A DNA stretch of 41,723 nt from an uncultured Demequina sp. (lineage in GTDB: Bacteria > Actinomycetota > Actinomycetes > Actinomycetales > Demequinaceae), in NCBI RefSeq assembly GCF_913055775.1, contig NZ_CAJXJX010000003.1, positions 1 to 41,723 on the forward strand, written 5' to 3'. Numbering within the stretch: the stretch's first letter is position 1; each line of letters starts with the position of its first letter. A program made the translations under genes and the position numbers. Of the stretch, positions 15,546 through 23,873 are shown piece by piece. Under the pieces are notes generated by a model that was given only the letters and a program-made list of their open reading frames with translations, had not been told where the DNA came from and ran no database searches.

Positions 15546-16423
15546 CGGGGGCTCCTGACACCGTCGGCACTCCCCGGCCGGTGGTGCATCTGGAAGGCTC
15601 ACCGGGCCTTGGGGCGGCGTTCGCCCGTGCTCTGGTGCCGTCGCGAGCCAAGCGCGCGCGACTGCCCGAGCATGAGCTCACCATTCACGACTTCTCGCAG
15701 GATCGCTCGCGTCTTGCGGCCTACAGCCGCGTGTGCGGCTTCACGCTGCGCGATGCCGTGCCGCCGACCTGGATCCACGTGCTCACTTTTCCGCTCCACG
15801 TGCACCTGTTGGGCGACGCGGACTCGACCATCCGGCTCGCGGGAGCCGTGCACACGTCGAACACGATGACGCTGCACCGGCCTGTGCTTGCCGACGAGGC
15901 GCTCGATCTCACGGTCCACGCCGAGGGACTGCGTCCCCACCGGCGCGGTGCGCTGGTGGACCTCGTGGGACGCGCCGAGGTCGACGGTGAGACCGTCTGG
16001 TCCGGTGTCTCGACCTACCTGGCGCAGGGCATGAAGGCGCCGGGCGAGCCGGAGCAGGTGGAGCGGCCTTCCTGGGAGGCGGTCACGCCGCAGGCCCGAT
16101 GGCGACTGAGCGGGGACCTCGGCCGTCGCTATCGCGCCGTCTCGGGAGATCCCAACCCGATCCACACCAACCGCGTCGCGGCCAAGGCCTTCGGTTTCCC
16201 GCGCCCGATCATCCACGGCATGTGGACCCACGCACGCGCGCTCGCCGCGCTCGAGGGGCGGCTTCCGGAGCGGTTTGCCGCTGGCGTCGACTTCGTCAAG
16301 CCGGTGCTGCTTCCGGGGACCATCGGGTTCCACGCATCAACGGTGGACGGCGGGATCGTCGCCGACGTCACGAACCGCGATGGCTCCAAGCCGCACCTGA
16401 GGATGCGAATCGAGGAGACCTGA
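15542..16423 (+). CDS. MaoC-family (R)-enoyl-CoA hydratase, HtdX-like
   Basis: A 293-residue double hot-dog protein. The N-terminal half (about 1-165) lacks the motif and should be structural; the C-terminal half has the hydratase signature SGDPNPIH with D203 and H208 as the likely catalytic pair, followed by GFPRPIIHGMWTHARALAAL. Such proteins hydrate trans-2-enoyl-CoA to the (3R)-hydroxy form. The chosen start is a GTG overlapping the stop of the fabG4-like gene (GTGA); an in-frame ATG eight codons earlier lies inside that gene and is less likely. Its size and place match mycobacterial HtdX (Rv0241c). The following thioesterase gene overlaps its stop. Confidence 0.9.
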   Translation: MTGAPDTVGTPRPVVHLEGSPGLGAAFARALVPSRAKRARLPEHELTIHDFSQDRSRLAAYSRVCGFTLRDAVPPTWIHVLTFPLHVHLLGDADSTIRLAGAVHTSNTMTLHRPVLADEALDLTVHAEGLRPHRRGALVDLVGRAEVDGETVWSGVSTYLAQGMKAPGEPEQVERPSWEAVTPQARWRLSGDLGRRYRAVSGDPNPIHTNRVAAKAFGFPRPIIHGMWTHARALAALEGRLPERFAAGVDFVKPVLLPGTIGFHASTVDGGIVADVTNRDGSKPHLRMRIEET

Positions 16424-16944
16424 TGAACCTGTGGTGGCGACTGCTGCTGATCCGCCTCCGGCAGGTGCGTGCACCACGGATCTCGCTGTGGGACACCCAT
16501 GTGACGACCTTCCGCGTGGTGCCCACTGATCTCGATGTGCTGCTGCACATGAACAACGCACGCTACCTCGCGCTGATGGATCTGGGCCGCTATGACCTGC
16601 TGCGGCGCTCGGGGTGGTGGGCGCAGATCCTCAAACGCGGCTGGGGCGCCGTGGTCGCGGGCCAGACCATCACCTACCGGAGGTCGCTGAGGCTCGGGCA
16701 GCGGTTCGTGCTCCGCACGCGCGTGGTCGGCATGGACGATCGCTGGGCCTACCTCGAGCAGCGCTTCATGGTCGGCGATGACCTCTACGCGCACGCCCTC
16801 GTCCGCGTGCGCTTCGTCAAGCGCGCAGGAGGCACCGTCGACATGGCCGACCTCCTCGAGGCCATCGGCGACGTGCCGGAGCGACTCACCGTGGAGCCCT
16901 GGATGACGGATTGGACACACCACACACGACACCCTGTCGATTGA
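16423..16944 (+). CDS. Acyl-CoA thioesterase (4HBT hot-dog family)
   Basis: A 173-residue protein of the 4-hydroxybenzoyl-CoA thioesterase-like family. The signature TDLDVLLHMNNARYLALMDLGR occupies residues 35-56, where D36/D38 and the H42-x-N44-N45 group mark the active site; YRRSLRLGQRFVLRTRVVG and YLEQRFMVG are the following strands. It would release free acid from acyl-CoA. The start ATG overlaps the MaoC stop (TGATG), with GAGGAG just before. A short hydrophobic N-terminal stretch (WWRLLLIRLR) is unusual but has no cleavage site. The stop is 58 bases before fadD. In the context it may serve as an overflow valve that frees CoA during beta-oxidation. Confidence 0.85.
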   Translation: MNLWWRLLLIRLRQVRAPRISLWDTHVTTFRVVPTDLDVLLHMNNARYLALMDLGRYDLLRRSGWWAQILKRGWGAVVAGQTITYRRSLRLGQRFVLRTRVVGMDDRWAYLEQRFMVGDDLYAHALVRVRFVKRAGGTVDMADLLEAIGDVPERLTVEPWMTDWTHHTRHPVD

Positions 16945-17002
16945 CCTCCCCCGATCGCGTTACAGTTCCCCCAACCACCATCAACATCAACGGAGATGCC
17001 CG

Positions 17003-18724
17003 ATGACCAGTCCCCACGACACCTCTGCTTCGCTGCCCGGGCACGACCCCGTCGCGGGCGCCGAGCGTCCCTGGTTCGACTACTACCCCCCGGGCGTGGC
17101 CCGCGCCGTTAAGGCCCCGGCGGAGAAGTCGCTGGGCGACATGGCCGCCGGCGCCGCCGAACGCTACGGCGACCGCGTCGCCTTCTCCAACCTCGGCGGC
17201 ACCCTGACCTTCACTGAGGTCGACGCCCATGCGACCCGCATCGCGTCTTACCTACAGAACACCCTGGGTCTGCGCAAGGGTGACCGCATCGTCCTGCAGA
17301 TGCCCAACCTCATGCAGTACTCCGTGGGCCTGATCGTGGTCAACGCCAACCCGTTGTACACCGCCAGCGAGCTCACAGCCGTGGTGAGGGACGCCGAGCC
17401 TCGGGCGATCATTGTGCTCGCAAACTTCGCCCACACCCTGGAGAAGGTCGTCGCCGACGCCCCGATCGAGCACGTGATCGTCACCCAGGCGGGCGACATG
17501 CTCCACCAGCCCAAGCGGAGCATCGTCAACCTTGTCGCCAAGCGCGTCAAGAAGATGGTCCCCGCGTACTCGCTCCCCGGCGCGATTCCGTTCCGCGACC
17601 TCCTGGGCGGCGACCCGGCAGCCTTCACGGATCCGGGCGTCGAGCACGGCGACGTCGCCTTCCTGCAGTACACAGGCGGCACCACCGGAGGCACCAAGGC
17701 GGCCGTCCTCACCCACTGGAATCTGCTCAACAACCAGGAGCAGTTCATCGGCCAGCTGCGCGCCGTCCTGGACGAGGCCGACTCGACTGTCGTCGCCGCG
17801 CTCCCGCTGTACCACGTGTTCGCGCTAACGGTGAACTGCATCGGCTTCTTCCGCTTTGGCGGGCACAACGTGCTCATCACGAACCCGCGCGACATTCCGG
17901 CGTTCGTCAAGACCTTGGACGAGTCCAAGCCGGACGCGCTCGTGCTCGTCTCGACACTCGCGGGTGCCCTGATGGAGAACGAGGACTTCGCGAAGCTCGA
18001 CTTCTCGAACGTCAAGGTGTCCGTGGCCGGCGGCATGGCGCTGCGCACCGCCGTGGGCACGCGCTGGCGCGAGATCACCGACTCCGACATCATCGAGGGC
18101 TACGGTCTCACCGAGGCGTCACCGGTGGTGAGCGTCAATCCCACCCACCTGCCCCCCAACATCGGCACGATCGGCGTGCCCCTGCCCAGCACCGACGTCC
18201 GCATCTTGGGCGAGGACGGCCAGGAGGTCGCGCTCGGCGAGCCAGGCGAGCTCGCCGTCAAGGGCCCTCAGGTGATGCGAGGCTACTGGCGCAAGCCGGA
18301 GGAGAGCGCGGCCGTGCTCACTGACGACGGCTGGCTCCTCACCGGTGACATCGCGACCATTGACGAGCAGGGCTACCTGCGGATCGTCGACCGCAAGAAG
18401 GAGATCATCGTGGTCTCCGGCTTCAACGTCTACCCGGGCGACCTCGAGGACGCGGCCATGCAGCACCCGAAGGTGTCGGAGGCGGGCGCGATCCCGATCC
18501 CTGACGAGCACGCCGGCGAAGTCCCCAAGCTGTTCGTGGTCAAGCGCGACGCATCGTTGACGGAGGCGGAGCTCATGGCGTTCCTCAAGGAACGGCTCAC
18601 CGGCTACAAGCGGCCCCGCCACATCGAGTTCATCGACGAACTTCCCAAGACCAACGTGGGCAAGGTGCTGCGCAGGGGCCTGAGGGAGATCGAGGAGGCA
18701 CGGTCGCGCGCCGACGCCAAGTAG
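17003..18724 (+). CDS. fadD: Long-chain fatty acid-CoA ligase
   Basis: A 573-residue ANL-family enzyme close to bacterial FadD. The P-loop YTGGTTGGTKAA (223-234) has the QYTGGTTG form typical of FadD; EGYGLTEASPVVSVNP follows near 367, and the FadD-specific hinge IVDRKKEIIVVSGFNVYPGDLED is seen around 470-490. The catalytic lysine is K554 (TNVGKV). It activates long-chain fatty acids with ATP and CoA at the membrane and so feeds the oxidase-thiolase-FabG4-MaoC set just upstream. Start ATG has CGGAG seven bases before it. The 58-base gap and its own Shine-Dalgarno leave open whether it shares the thiolase transcript. Confidence 0.94.
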   Translation: MTSPHDTSASLPGHDPVAGAERPWFDYYPPGVARAVKAPAEKSLGDMAAGAAERYGDRVAFSNLGGTLTFTEVDAHATRIASYLQNTLGLRKGDRIVLQMPNLMQYSVGLIVVNANPLYTASELTAVVRDAEPRAIIVLANFAHTLEKVVADAPIEHVIVTQAGDMLHQPKRSIVNLVAKRVKKMVPAYSLPGAIPFRDLLGGDPAAFTDPGVEHGDVAFLQYTGGTTGGTKAAVLTHWNLLNNQEQFIGQLRAVLDEADSTVVAALPLYHVFALTVNCIGFFRFGGHNVLITNPRDIPAFVKTLDESKPDALVLVSTLAGALMENEDFAKLDFSNVKVSVAGGMALRTAVGTRWREITDSDIIEGYGLTEASPVVSVNPTHLPPNIGTIGVPLPSTDVRILGEDGQEVALGEPGELAVKGPQVMRGYWRKPEESAAVLTDDGWLLTGDIATIDEQGYLRIVDRKKEIIVVSGFNVYPGDLEDAAMQHPKVSEAGAIPIPDEHAGEVPKLFVVKRDASLTEAELMAFLKERLTGYKRPRHIEFIDELPKTNVGKVLRRGLREIEEARSRADAK

Positions 18725-18785
18725 CGCAGCCGAGCCGCGTGTCGGTGGCTGGCCGTAGCGTGAGCCTCACGGTGAGGAGAGGAGA

Positions 18786-18902
18786 ATGGCGATGGCCAGC
18801 TACGGACACGACTTCGACAAGGTGCATCGTGAGATGCAGAAGCAGACCGCACTCTTGAAGGAGATCAGGGACGCACTGCGATCGCTCGCGCAGCCACGAT
18901 AG
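18786..18902 (+). CDS. Possible small protein, 38 codons
   Basis: An ORF of 38 residues (or 36 from a second ATG at 18792) lies between fadD and the helicase. It is preceded by the very strong tandem Shine-Dalgarno GAGGAGAGGAG (18774-18784), placing AGGAG six bases from the first ATG and seven from the second. The predicted peptide starts MAMASYGHDFDKVHREMQ and continues as an amphipathic, highly charged helix (KQTALLKEIRDALRSLAQ), with no membrane segment. I do not recognise it. The good ribosome site and helical composition make translation plausible. It could be the last gene of the fadD transcript. Confidence 0.5.
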   Translation: MAMASYGHDFDKVHREMQKQTALLKEIRDALRSLAQPR

Positions 18903-18947
18903 TCGGCGGTTCGTGCCCGCCATCCCGTGGAGGATCACCAACGCGAC

Positions 18948-18953
18948 TAGCGT
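18948..18953 (+). promoter_or_regulatory. -10 box of a probable leaderless promoter (helicase gene)
   Basis: TAGCGT followed by six bases (GGAGGC) and the ATG at 18960. The GGAGG there is only one base from the ATG, too close to act as a Shine-Dalgarno, so a transcript starting at the ATG is the better reading. Confidence 0.55.
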
Positions 18954-18959
18954 GGAGGC

Positions 18960-20777
18960 ATGAGCGACGACGAAACCTTGGACGAGAACCCCACGACGTT
19001 TGCCGATCTGGGTCTGTCCGGGTCCGTCCTCAGGGCCCTCAGTGCGGTCGGATACGAGCGCCCCTCCGCCATCCAAGAGGCCACGATCCCGACCTTGCTG
19101 GGCGGCCGGGACGTCGTCGGCCTCGCGCAGACCGGCACCGGCAAGACGGCGGCGTTCGCGCTGCCCATCCTCGAGCGCCTGGACAAGGGCCAGAAGTCGC
19201 CTCAGGCCCTCGTGCTCGCGCCTACCCGAGAGCTCGCACTGCAGGTCTGCGAGGCCTTCGAGCAGTATGCGGGACACTCCAAGGCCGTCCACATCCTGCC
19301 CGTCTACGGCGGCCAAGGCTACGGCGTCCAGCTGTCCGCACTCCGGCGCGGCGTCCACGTCGTCGTGGGAACCCCCGGACGCATCATGGATCACCTCGAC
19401 CGCGGCACGCTGGACCTGTCCGAGCTGAAGTACCTGGTGCTCGACGAGGCCGACGAGATGCTGAAGATGGGCTTCGCCGAGGACGTCGAGACCATCCTCG
19501 CAGCGACTCCCGAGGACAAGCAGGTCGCGATGTTCTCCGCGACCATGCCCGCCCAGATCCGGCGGCTGTCCGCGAAGTACCTGCGCGACCCGCAGGAGAT
19601 CGCGGTCCGCAAGACCACCACGACCGCGAGCAACGTCGCGCAGCGCTACCTCATCGCCTCGTACCCGCAGAAGGTCGACGCCCTCACACGCATCCTCGAG
19701 GTCGAGAACTTCGACGCAATGATCGTGTTCACGCGCACCAAGAATGAGACGGAGACCCTCGCGGAACGCCTCCGGGCCCGCGGCTACGCTGCCGCCGCGA
19801 TCAACGGCGACGTCCAGCAGGCCCAGCGCGAACGCACCGTCAAGCAGCTCAAGGACGGCAAGCTCGACATTCTGGTCGCCACGGACGTGGCGGCGCGCGG
19901 CCTCGACGTCGAGCGGATCACGCACGTGGTCAACTACGACCTGCCCATCGACACGGAGTCGTATGTCCACCGCATCGGCCGCACCGGACGCGCCGGCCGT
20001 TCAGGCGACGCCATCAGCTTCGTGACGCCGCGCGAGCGGCGCACGCTGAGTTCGATCGAGCGCGCCACCAAGCAGTCGCTGACGCAGATGCACCTGCCGA
20101 GCGTCGACGAGGTCAACGCGACGCGGCTCAGTCGGTTCGACGACGCCATCACCGCGGCGCTCGGGCAGACGTCACGCATCGACCGCTTCCGCGACATCAT
20201 CGATCACTACGTGACGCATCACGACGTCCCCGAGGCGGATGTCGCGGCGGCCCTCGCCGTGGTGGCCCAGGGCGAGACTCCCCTGCTGCTCGACCCCGCG
20301 GACGAGCCCGTGCGCGAGGAGTTTCGCGGTCCCAAGGGCCAGTCGCGGGACCGGGACTCGCGCGACAGGCGCGGTTCGTCCGGGCCGATGCGCACGTACA
20401 GGATCGCTGTCGGCAAGCGTCACAAGGTGGAGCCGCGGCAGATCGTGGGCGCGATCGCGAACGAGGGCGGCCTGAGCAGAGGGGACTTCGGTCAGATCAA
20501 GATCCTGCCGGGGTTCTCGCTCGTCGACCTTCCCGCGGAGATCCCCGCCGATGCGCTCAAGCGTCTCGAGCGCACGCGCATCAGCGGCGTGCTGATCGAG
20601 TTGCGTCCAGACGAGGGCCGCGCGCCTCGCAGCGGTGGACCCCGGTCATCGGGACCGCGCTACGGAGGAGGTCGCGACGGCGGCCGTTCCGACCGCGGCA
20701 GCCGGGACCGCGACGGTGGGGCGAGCTACGACCGCGGGCCGCGCAAGCCCCGCAAGCCGCGAACCCCGCGCGACTAG
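18960..20777 (+). CDS. deaD: DEAD-box ATP-dependent RNA helicase (DeaD/CsdA type)
   Basis: The 605-residue protein has all core motifs in order: Q-motif near F14-Q39, AQTGTGKT (56-63), PTREL (88-92), TPGR (138-141), DEAD (162-165), SAT (193-195), and HRIGRTGRAGRSGD near 336. After the helicase core, residues 477-553 (MRTYRIAVGKRHKVEPRQI...SGVLIEL) form a DbpA-type RNA-binding domain, and the last 50 residues are a basic glycine/arginine-rich tail (GGGRDGGRSDRG). Such helicases unwind RNA in ribosome assembly, mRNA decay and cold adaptation. It stands alone and probably has a leaderless message. The twin palindromes start 68 bases after its stop. Confidence 0.95.
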   Translation: MSDDETLDENPTTFADLGLSGSVLRALSAVGYERPSAIQEATIPTLLGGRDVVGLAQTGTGKTAAFALPILERLDKGQKSPQALVLAPTRELALQVCEAFEQYAGHSKAVHILPVYGGQGYGVQLSALRRGVHVVVGTPGRIMDHLDRGTLDLSELKYLVLDEADEMLKMGFAEDVETILAATPEDKQVAMFSATMPAQIRRLSAKYLRDPQEIAVRKTTTTASNVAQRYLIASYPQKVDALTRILEVENFDAMIVFTRTKNETETLAERLRARGYAAAAINGDVQQAQRERTVKQLKDGKLDILVATDVAARGLDVERITHVVNYDLPIDTESYVHRIGRTGRAGRSGDAISFVTPRERRTLSSIERATKQSLTQMHLPSVDEVNATRLSRFDDAITAALGQTSRIDRFRDIIDHYVTHHDVPEADVAAALAVVAQGETPLLLDPADEPVREEFRGPKGQSRDRDSRDRRGSSGPMRTYRIAVGKRHKVEPRQIVGAIANEGGLSRGDFGQIKILPGFSLVDLPAEIPADALKRLERTRISGVLIELRPDEGRAPRSGGPRSSGPRYGGGRDGGRSDRGSRDRDGGASYDRGPRKPRKPRTPRD

Positions 20778-20845
20778 CCAGCCGCGCGCGCATCGGCCGA
20801 TCGCCATCCCTGGCGGTGCGAAAGGGTTCACCCCAGCCCCTAGAC

Positions 20846-20910
20846 GAGCGAAATGGGCCCACTTCGCTCATCCAAGCGCTGAGGCGAGCTAATCGGGCCC
20901 GACTCGCTCG
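20846..20910. repeat. Twin GGGCCC-core palindromes between convergent genes
   Basis: Two related near-palindromes stand 40 bp apart centre to centre. The first (20846-20869) has arms GAGCGAA and TTCGCTC round TGGGCCCA, with one mismatched pair. The second (20885-20910) has arms CGAGC and GCTCG round TCGGGCCCGA, with two mismatched pairs. Aligned, the left halves differ at three of 16 positions. They lie in the 147-base gap between the helicase and the MetE-like gene, which converge. They may act as a bidirectional terminator, although neither has a T-run, or be copies of a dispersed REP-like element. Confidence 0.6.
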
Positions 20911-20924
20911 TGTCGTGCGGAGGG

Positions 20925-22142
20925 TCAGCCGGCGAGGCGCTGCGTCGCGATCGCCGCTCCCTCTCCCAGCGACCGCAGCTTGGCCCACGCGATCTGCGGG
21001 TGAACCCGGCCGCCCAGGCCGCAGTCCGTCGAGGCGATCACGCTCTCGGGACCGACGATCTCCGCGAAGCGCAAGATCCGGTCCGCGACCAGCTCCGGGT
21101 GCTCGACCACGTTGGTCGCGTGGCTCACGACACCCGGCACGAGCCGCGTGCCCGCGGGCAGGTCGACGTCTCGCCAGACCTTCCATTCGTGCTCATGACG
21201 GACGTTCGCCGCCTCGAACGAGTACTCGCCGGCGTTGATCTCGAGCAGCAGATCGACGATGTGGCGCAGCTCAAGATCCGTGGTGTGCGGGCCGTGCCAC
21301 GAACCCCAGCAGATGTGGAGGCGCACCTGCTCGCTCGGCAGGCCCTCGATCGCATGGTTGAGCGCGTCGATGCGCGTGCGCAGGAACGCGCGGTAGTCAG
21401 CAATCGAGGGCTCGGGGTTGATCTGATCCCAGCTCTCGGCGAGCGACGGGTCGTCCAGCTGCACGGTGAGGCCAGCGTCCACGATCGCGCGGTACTCGTG
21501 GCGCATGACGTCCGCCCAGGCCCAGATGTGCTCCTCATCGGAGGCGTAGTGGGCATTGCCGATGCGCGCGGCGCTGCCGGGCGCGAGCGATGTCAGGAAA
21601 CCGGTGGTCTGCCCGGTGGCATCGAGGGCGGCACCCAGGTTCGCGATGTCCGCGCCGATGAGCTCCTCGCCGCGGTAGCTCAGGTCGCCTGTGGTGATGG
21701 GCCAGAAGGGCGGCTCTCCCAGCAGGACACCCGAGGTCGGGTCGCCGTAGGCCTCGGCGAACTCGACCCAGTCGCGGCGGTCGTTCATCGAGGTGAGGCG
21801 CACGTCGCCCGGGGCCGAGCGTGCGGGCTCCGGCGGTGCGGCGTCTGCGGGAGGCAGAGCCAGGCCGGCGGTGCGCTGGAACGAGTAGGACCACCACGCG
21901 CCAAAGTCGTGGGCCGCCGTCATCGCCTTGCCGTATTCGCCGTCACCGACAATGGTGATGCCTGCGTCGAGCTGGCGCTGGACCAGGTTCTTCACGGCTT
22001 GTGCCGCGAGCTCGTCGTACTCGGCCGTGCGCTCCAGGGTGAAGCCGTCCTCGGCGACCGTCAGCGCCTGCGTCGCCGCGACCAATTCGGGCGAACGCGG
22101 AAGCGAGCCCGCCGTGGTGGTCTGGATGATCGGCTCGGTCAT
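20925..22142 (-). CDS. MetE C-terminal-like (cobalamin-independent) methyltransferase
   Basis: A 405-residue single-barrel protein matching only the C-terminal catalytic half of cobalamin-independent methionine synthase. The zinc ligands are all present: H276 and C278 (LHICWGSWHG), E310 (YSFEAAN) and C374 (STDCGLGGR). It starts MTEPIIQTTTAGSLPRSPEL, the usual TTxxGSLPR opening. Family members transfer a methyl or alkyl group to or from a zinc-bound thiol: core methionine synthases, or epoxyalkane:coenzyme M transferase. Which reaction applies here is unclear. The ATG at 22142 has GGGAG five bases upstream; open reading extends further but runs over the aceB terminator. It stands alone, downstream of the terminated aceA-aceB unit and convergent with the helicase gene. 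Confidence 0.85.
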   Translation of the reverse strand: MTEPIIQTTTAGSLPRSPELVAATQALTVAEDGFTLERTAEYDELAAQAVKNLVQRQLDAGITIVGDGEYGKAMTAAHDFGAWWSYSFQRTAGLALPPADAAPPEPARSAPGDVRLTSMNDRRDWVEFAEAYGDPTSGVLLGEPPFWPITTGDLSYRGEELIGADIANLGAALDATGQTTGFLTSLAPGSAARIGNAHYASDEEHIWAWADVMRHEYRAIVDAGLTVQLDDPSLAESWDQINPEPSIADYRAFLRTRIDALNHAIEGLPSEQVRLHICWGSWHGPHTTDLELRHIVDLLLEINAGEYSFEAANVRHEHEWKVWRDVDLPAGTRLVPGVVSHATNVVEHPELVADRILRFAEIVGPESVIASTDCGLGGRVHPQIAWAKLRSLGEGAAIATQRLAG

Positions 22143-22198
22143 GGGCACTCCCTGGATGGCTCGGACGTCGCCCTCCATTGTGCCCTGCGCTGAACAGG

Positions 22199-22231
22199 CA
22201 GAAAGCACGGCCCGGGGTCGCCGGGCCGTGC
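22199..22231 (-). terminator. Rho-independent terminator of aceA-aceB
   Basis: On the reverse strand a perfect 11-bp stem, GCACGGCCCGG and CCGGGCCGTGC, with a 5-nt loop, is followed by TTTCTG. It begins 14 bases beyond the aceB stop and ends the glyoxylate-shunt transcript before the MetE-like gene. Confidence 0.88.
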
Positions 22232-22245
22232 CTGGGTCCGCCTGA

Positions 22246-23865
22246 TCAGGCGGGAACCGGCTGCTCCTCACGCAGGTAGCGCGAGTAGCCCGGAAGGGTG
22301 AGGAACGTCGGGAAGTCGTCCCCCAGCGCGACCTCCCGCAGCAGCTCCGCGGCCTCATCGAAGCAGTCCCCGGGGAATCGGGGCATGTCCTCGAGGAGCT
22401 CGTCGAGAATGCCCGAGACCCGCACGGCGGTGACCACCTCTCCCGTGTCCGTGCACGTGCCGTACCTGATCCACTGCCACAGCTGCGAACGGCTGATCTC
22501 GGCGGTGGCCACGTCTTCCATGAGGTCGTCGATGCCTGCCGCCCCGGTGCCTCGCAGCCAGCTCTCGAGGTAGCGCAGACCTGCGGACACGTTGTGCCGC
22601 ACGCCCGCGGCCGTGACAGTCGCCCCGGGGATCCGCAGGTCCAGGAGGTCGGCCGCACTGACCGAGACGTCGTCCCGACGCTTGTCCATCTGGTTCGGAC
22701 GGTCGCCCAGCACGGCGTCGAACTCGGCCTGCGCGGTCGCGATCAGGCCAGGGTGCGCCACCCATGAGCCGTCGAAGCCGTCCGCAGCCTCCCGTCGCTT
22801 GTCCTGCGCGACCTTCTCGAGCGCGATCGCGGTGGCCTCCGGGTTGGAACGATTGGGGATCGCGGCCGCCATGCCGCCGATCGCCTGCGCACCACGCCGG
22901 TGACACGTGGACACCAGCAGCTCGGTGTACGCCCGCATGAAGGGCACGGTCATGGTGACCTGCGACCGGTCGGGCAGCACGTACTGCGATCCCCGCTCCC
23001 GGTAGGTCTTGATCGCGGAGAAGATGTAGTCCCAGCGCCCGGCGTTGAGCCCCGCGCAGTGGTCCCGCAACTCGTACAGCATCTCCTCCATCTCGAAGGC
23101 CGCGGGGAAGGTCTCGATGAGCATCGTGGCGCGGATCGTGCCGTGCTCGATGCCGAGCTCCTCCTCCGCGAACGAGAACACCTGATCCCACAGCCGCGCC
23201 TCGAGGTGGCCCTCCATCTTGGGCAGATAGAAGTACGGACCCGACCCGCGAGCGATCAGCTCCTTCGCGTTGTGGAAGAAGTACAGCCCGAAGTCCACGA
23301 GCGACGCCGATGCGGGGTGACGGTGCCCGTGCGTGTCCACGTGCAGGAGGTGCCGCTCCACGAGATGCCACCCGCGGGGGCGGAACACGATCGTGGGGCT
23401 GGTCTCCCCCAGCCGGTACTCCTTGCCCTCCGGGCTCGTGTACTCGATGGTCCGACGGATCGCGTCGTGGAGATTGAGCTGGCCCTCCATCATGGTCGCG
23501 AACGTGGGCGTGTTGGCGTCCTCGTGGTCCGCGAGCCACACCCGTGCGCCGGAGTTCAGCGCGTTGATCGCCATCTTCCGGTCGGTCGGGCCGGTGATCT
23601 CGACCCGCCGATCCTCGAGCCCGGGGCCAGGTCCCGCCACGCGCCACGTCGGGTCCTGACGGATGTCCTCGGTCTCGCGCAGGAAGCGCAGGTCGCGCCC
23701 GTTGGAGACCGCGGCGGCCTGGACCTGGCGATCCTCGAGCCTGTCGGCGCGCTCGCCCGCGAAACGGCGGTGCATCCTCGCGAGGAAGCTCAAGGCCTCC
23801 GGGGTCAGGATCTGGTCGTAGCGGTCTCGCATGGGACCGTCGATCTCCATGTGCGTGTCACACAT
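22246..23865 (-). CDS. aceB: Malate synthase A
   Basis: A 539-residue malate synthase of the A type (usual length about 530-540). It condenses glyoxylate with acetyl-CoA to malate, the second step of the glyoxylate shunt. Recognisable stretches include [18 protein letters not shown] and [13 protein letters not shown] near 105-130, [16 protein letters not shown] with the catalytic arginine near 162, [18 protein letters not shown] and the [15 protein letters not shown]-like motif ([20 protein letters not shown]). The ATG has AGGAGG six bases upstream, and that Shine-Dalgarno overlaps the aceA stop codon, so the two genes are translationally linked. A strong terminator follows. Confidence 0.97.
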   Translation of the reverse strand: MCDTHMEIDGPMRDRYDQILTPEALSFLARMHRRFAGERADRLEDRQVQAAAVSNGRDLRFLRETEDIRQDPTWRVAGPGPGLEDRRVEITGPTDRKMAINALNSGARVWLADHEDANTPTFATMMEGQLNLHDAIRRTIEYTSPEGKEYRLGETSPTIVFRPRGWHLVERHLLHVDTHGHRHPASASLVDFGLYFFHNAKELIARGSGPYFYLPKMEGHLEARLWDQVFSFAEEELGIEHGTIRATMLIETFPAAFEMEEMLYELRDHCAGLNAGRWDYIFSAIKTYRERGSQYVLPDRSQVTMTVPFMRAYTELLVSTCHRRGAQAIGGMAAAIPNRSNPEATAIALEKVAQDKRREAADGFDGSWVAHPGLIATAQAEFDAVLGDRPNQMDKRRDDVSVSAADLLDLRIPGATVTAAGVRHNVSAGLRYLESWLRGTGAAGIDDLMEDVATAEISRSQLWQWIRYGTCTDTGEVVTAVRVSGILDELLEDMPRFPGDCFDEAAELLREVALGDDFPTFLTLPGYSRYLREEQPVPA

Positions 23866-23873
23866 GATTCCTC

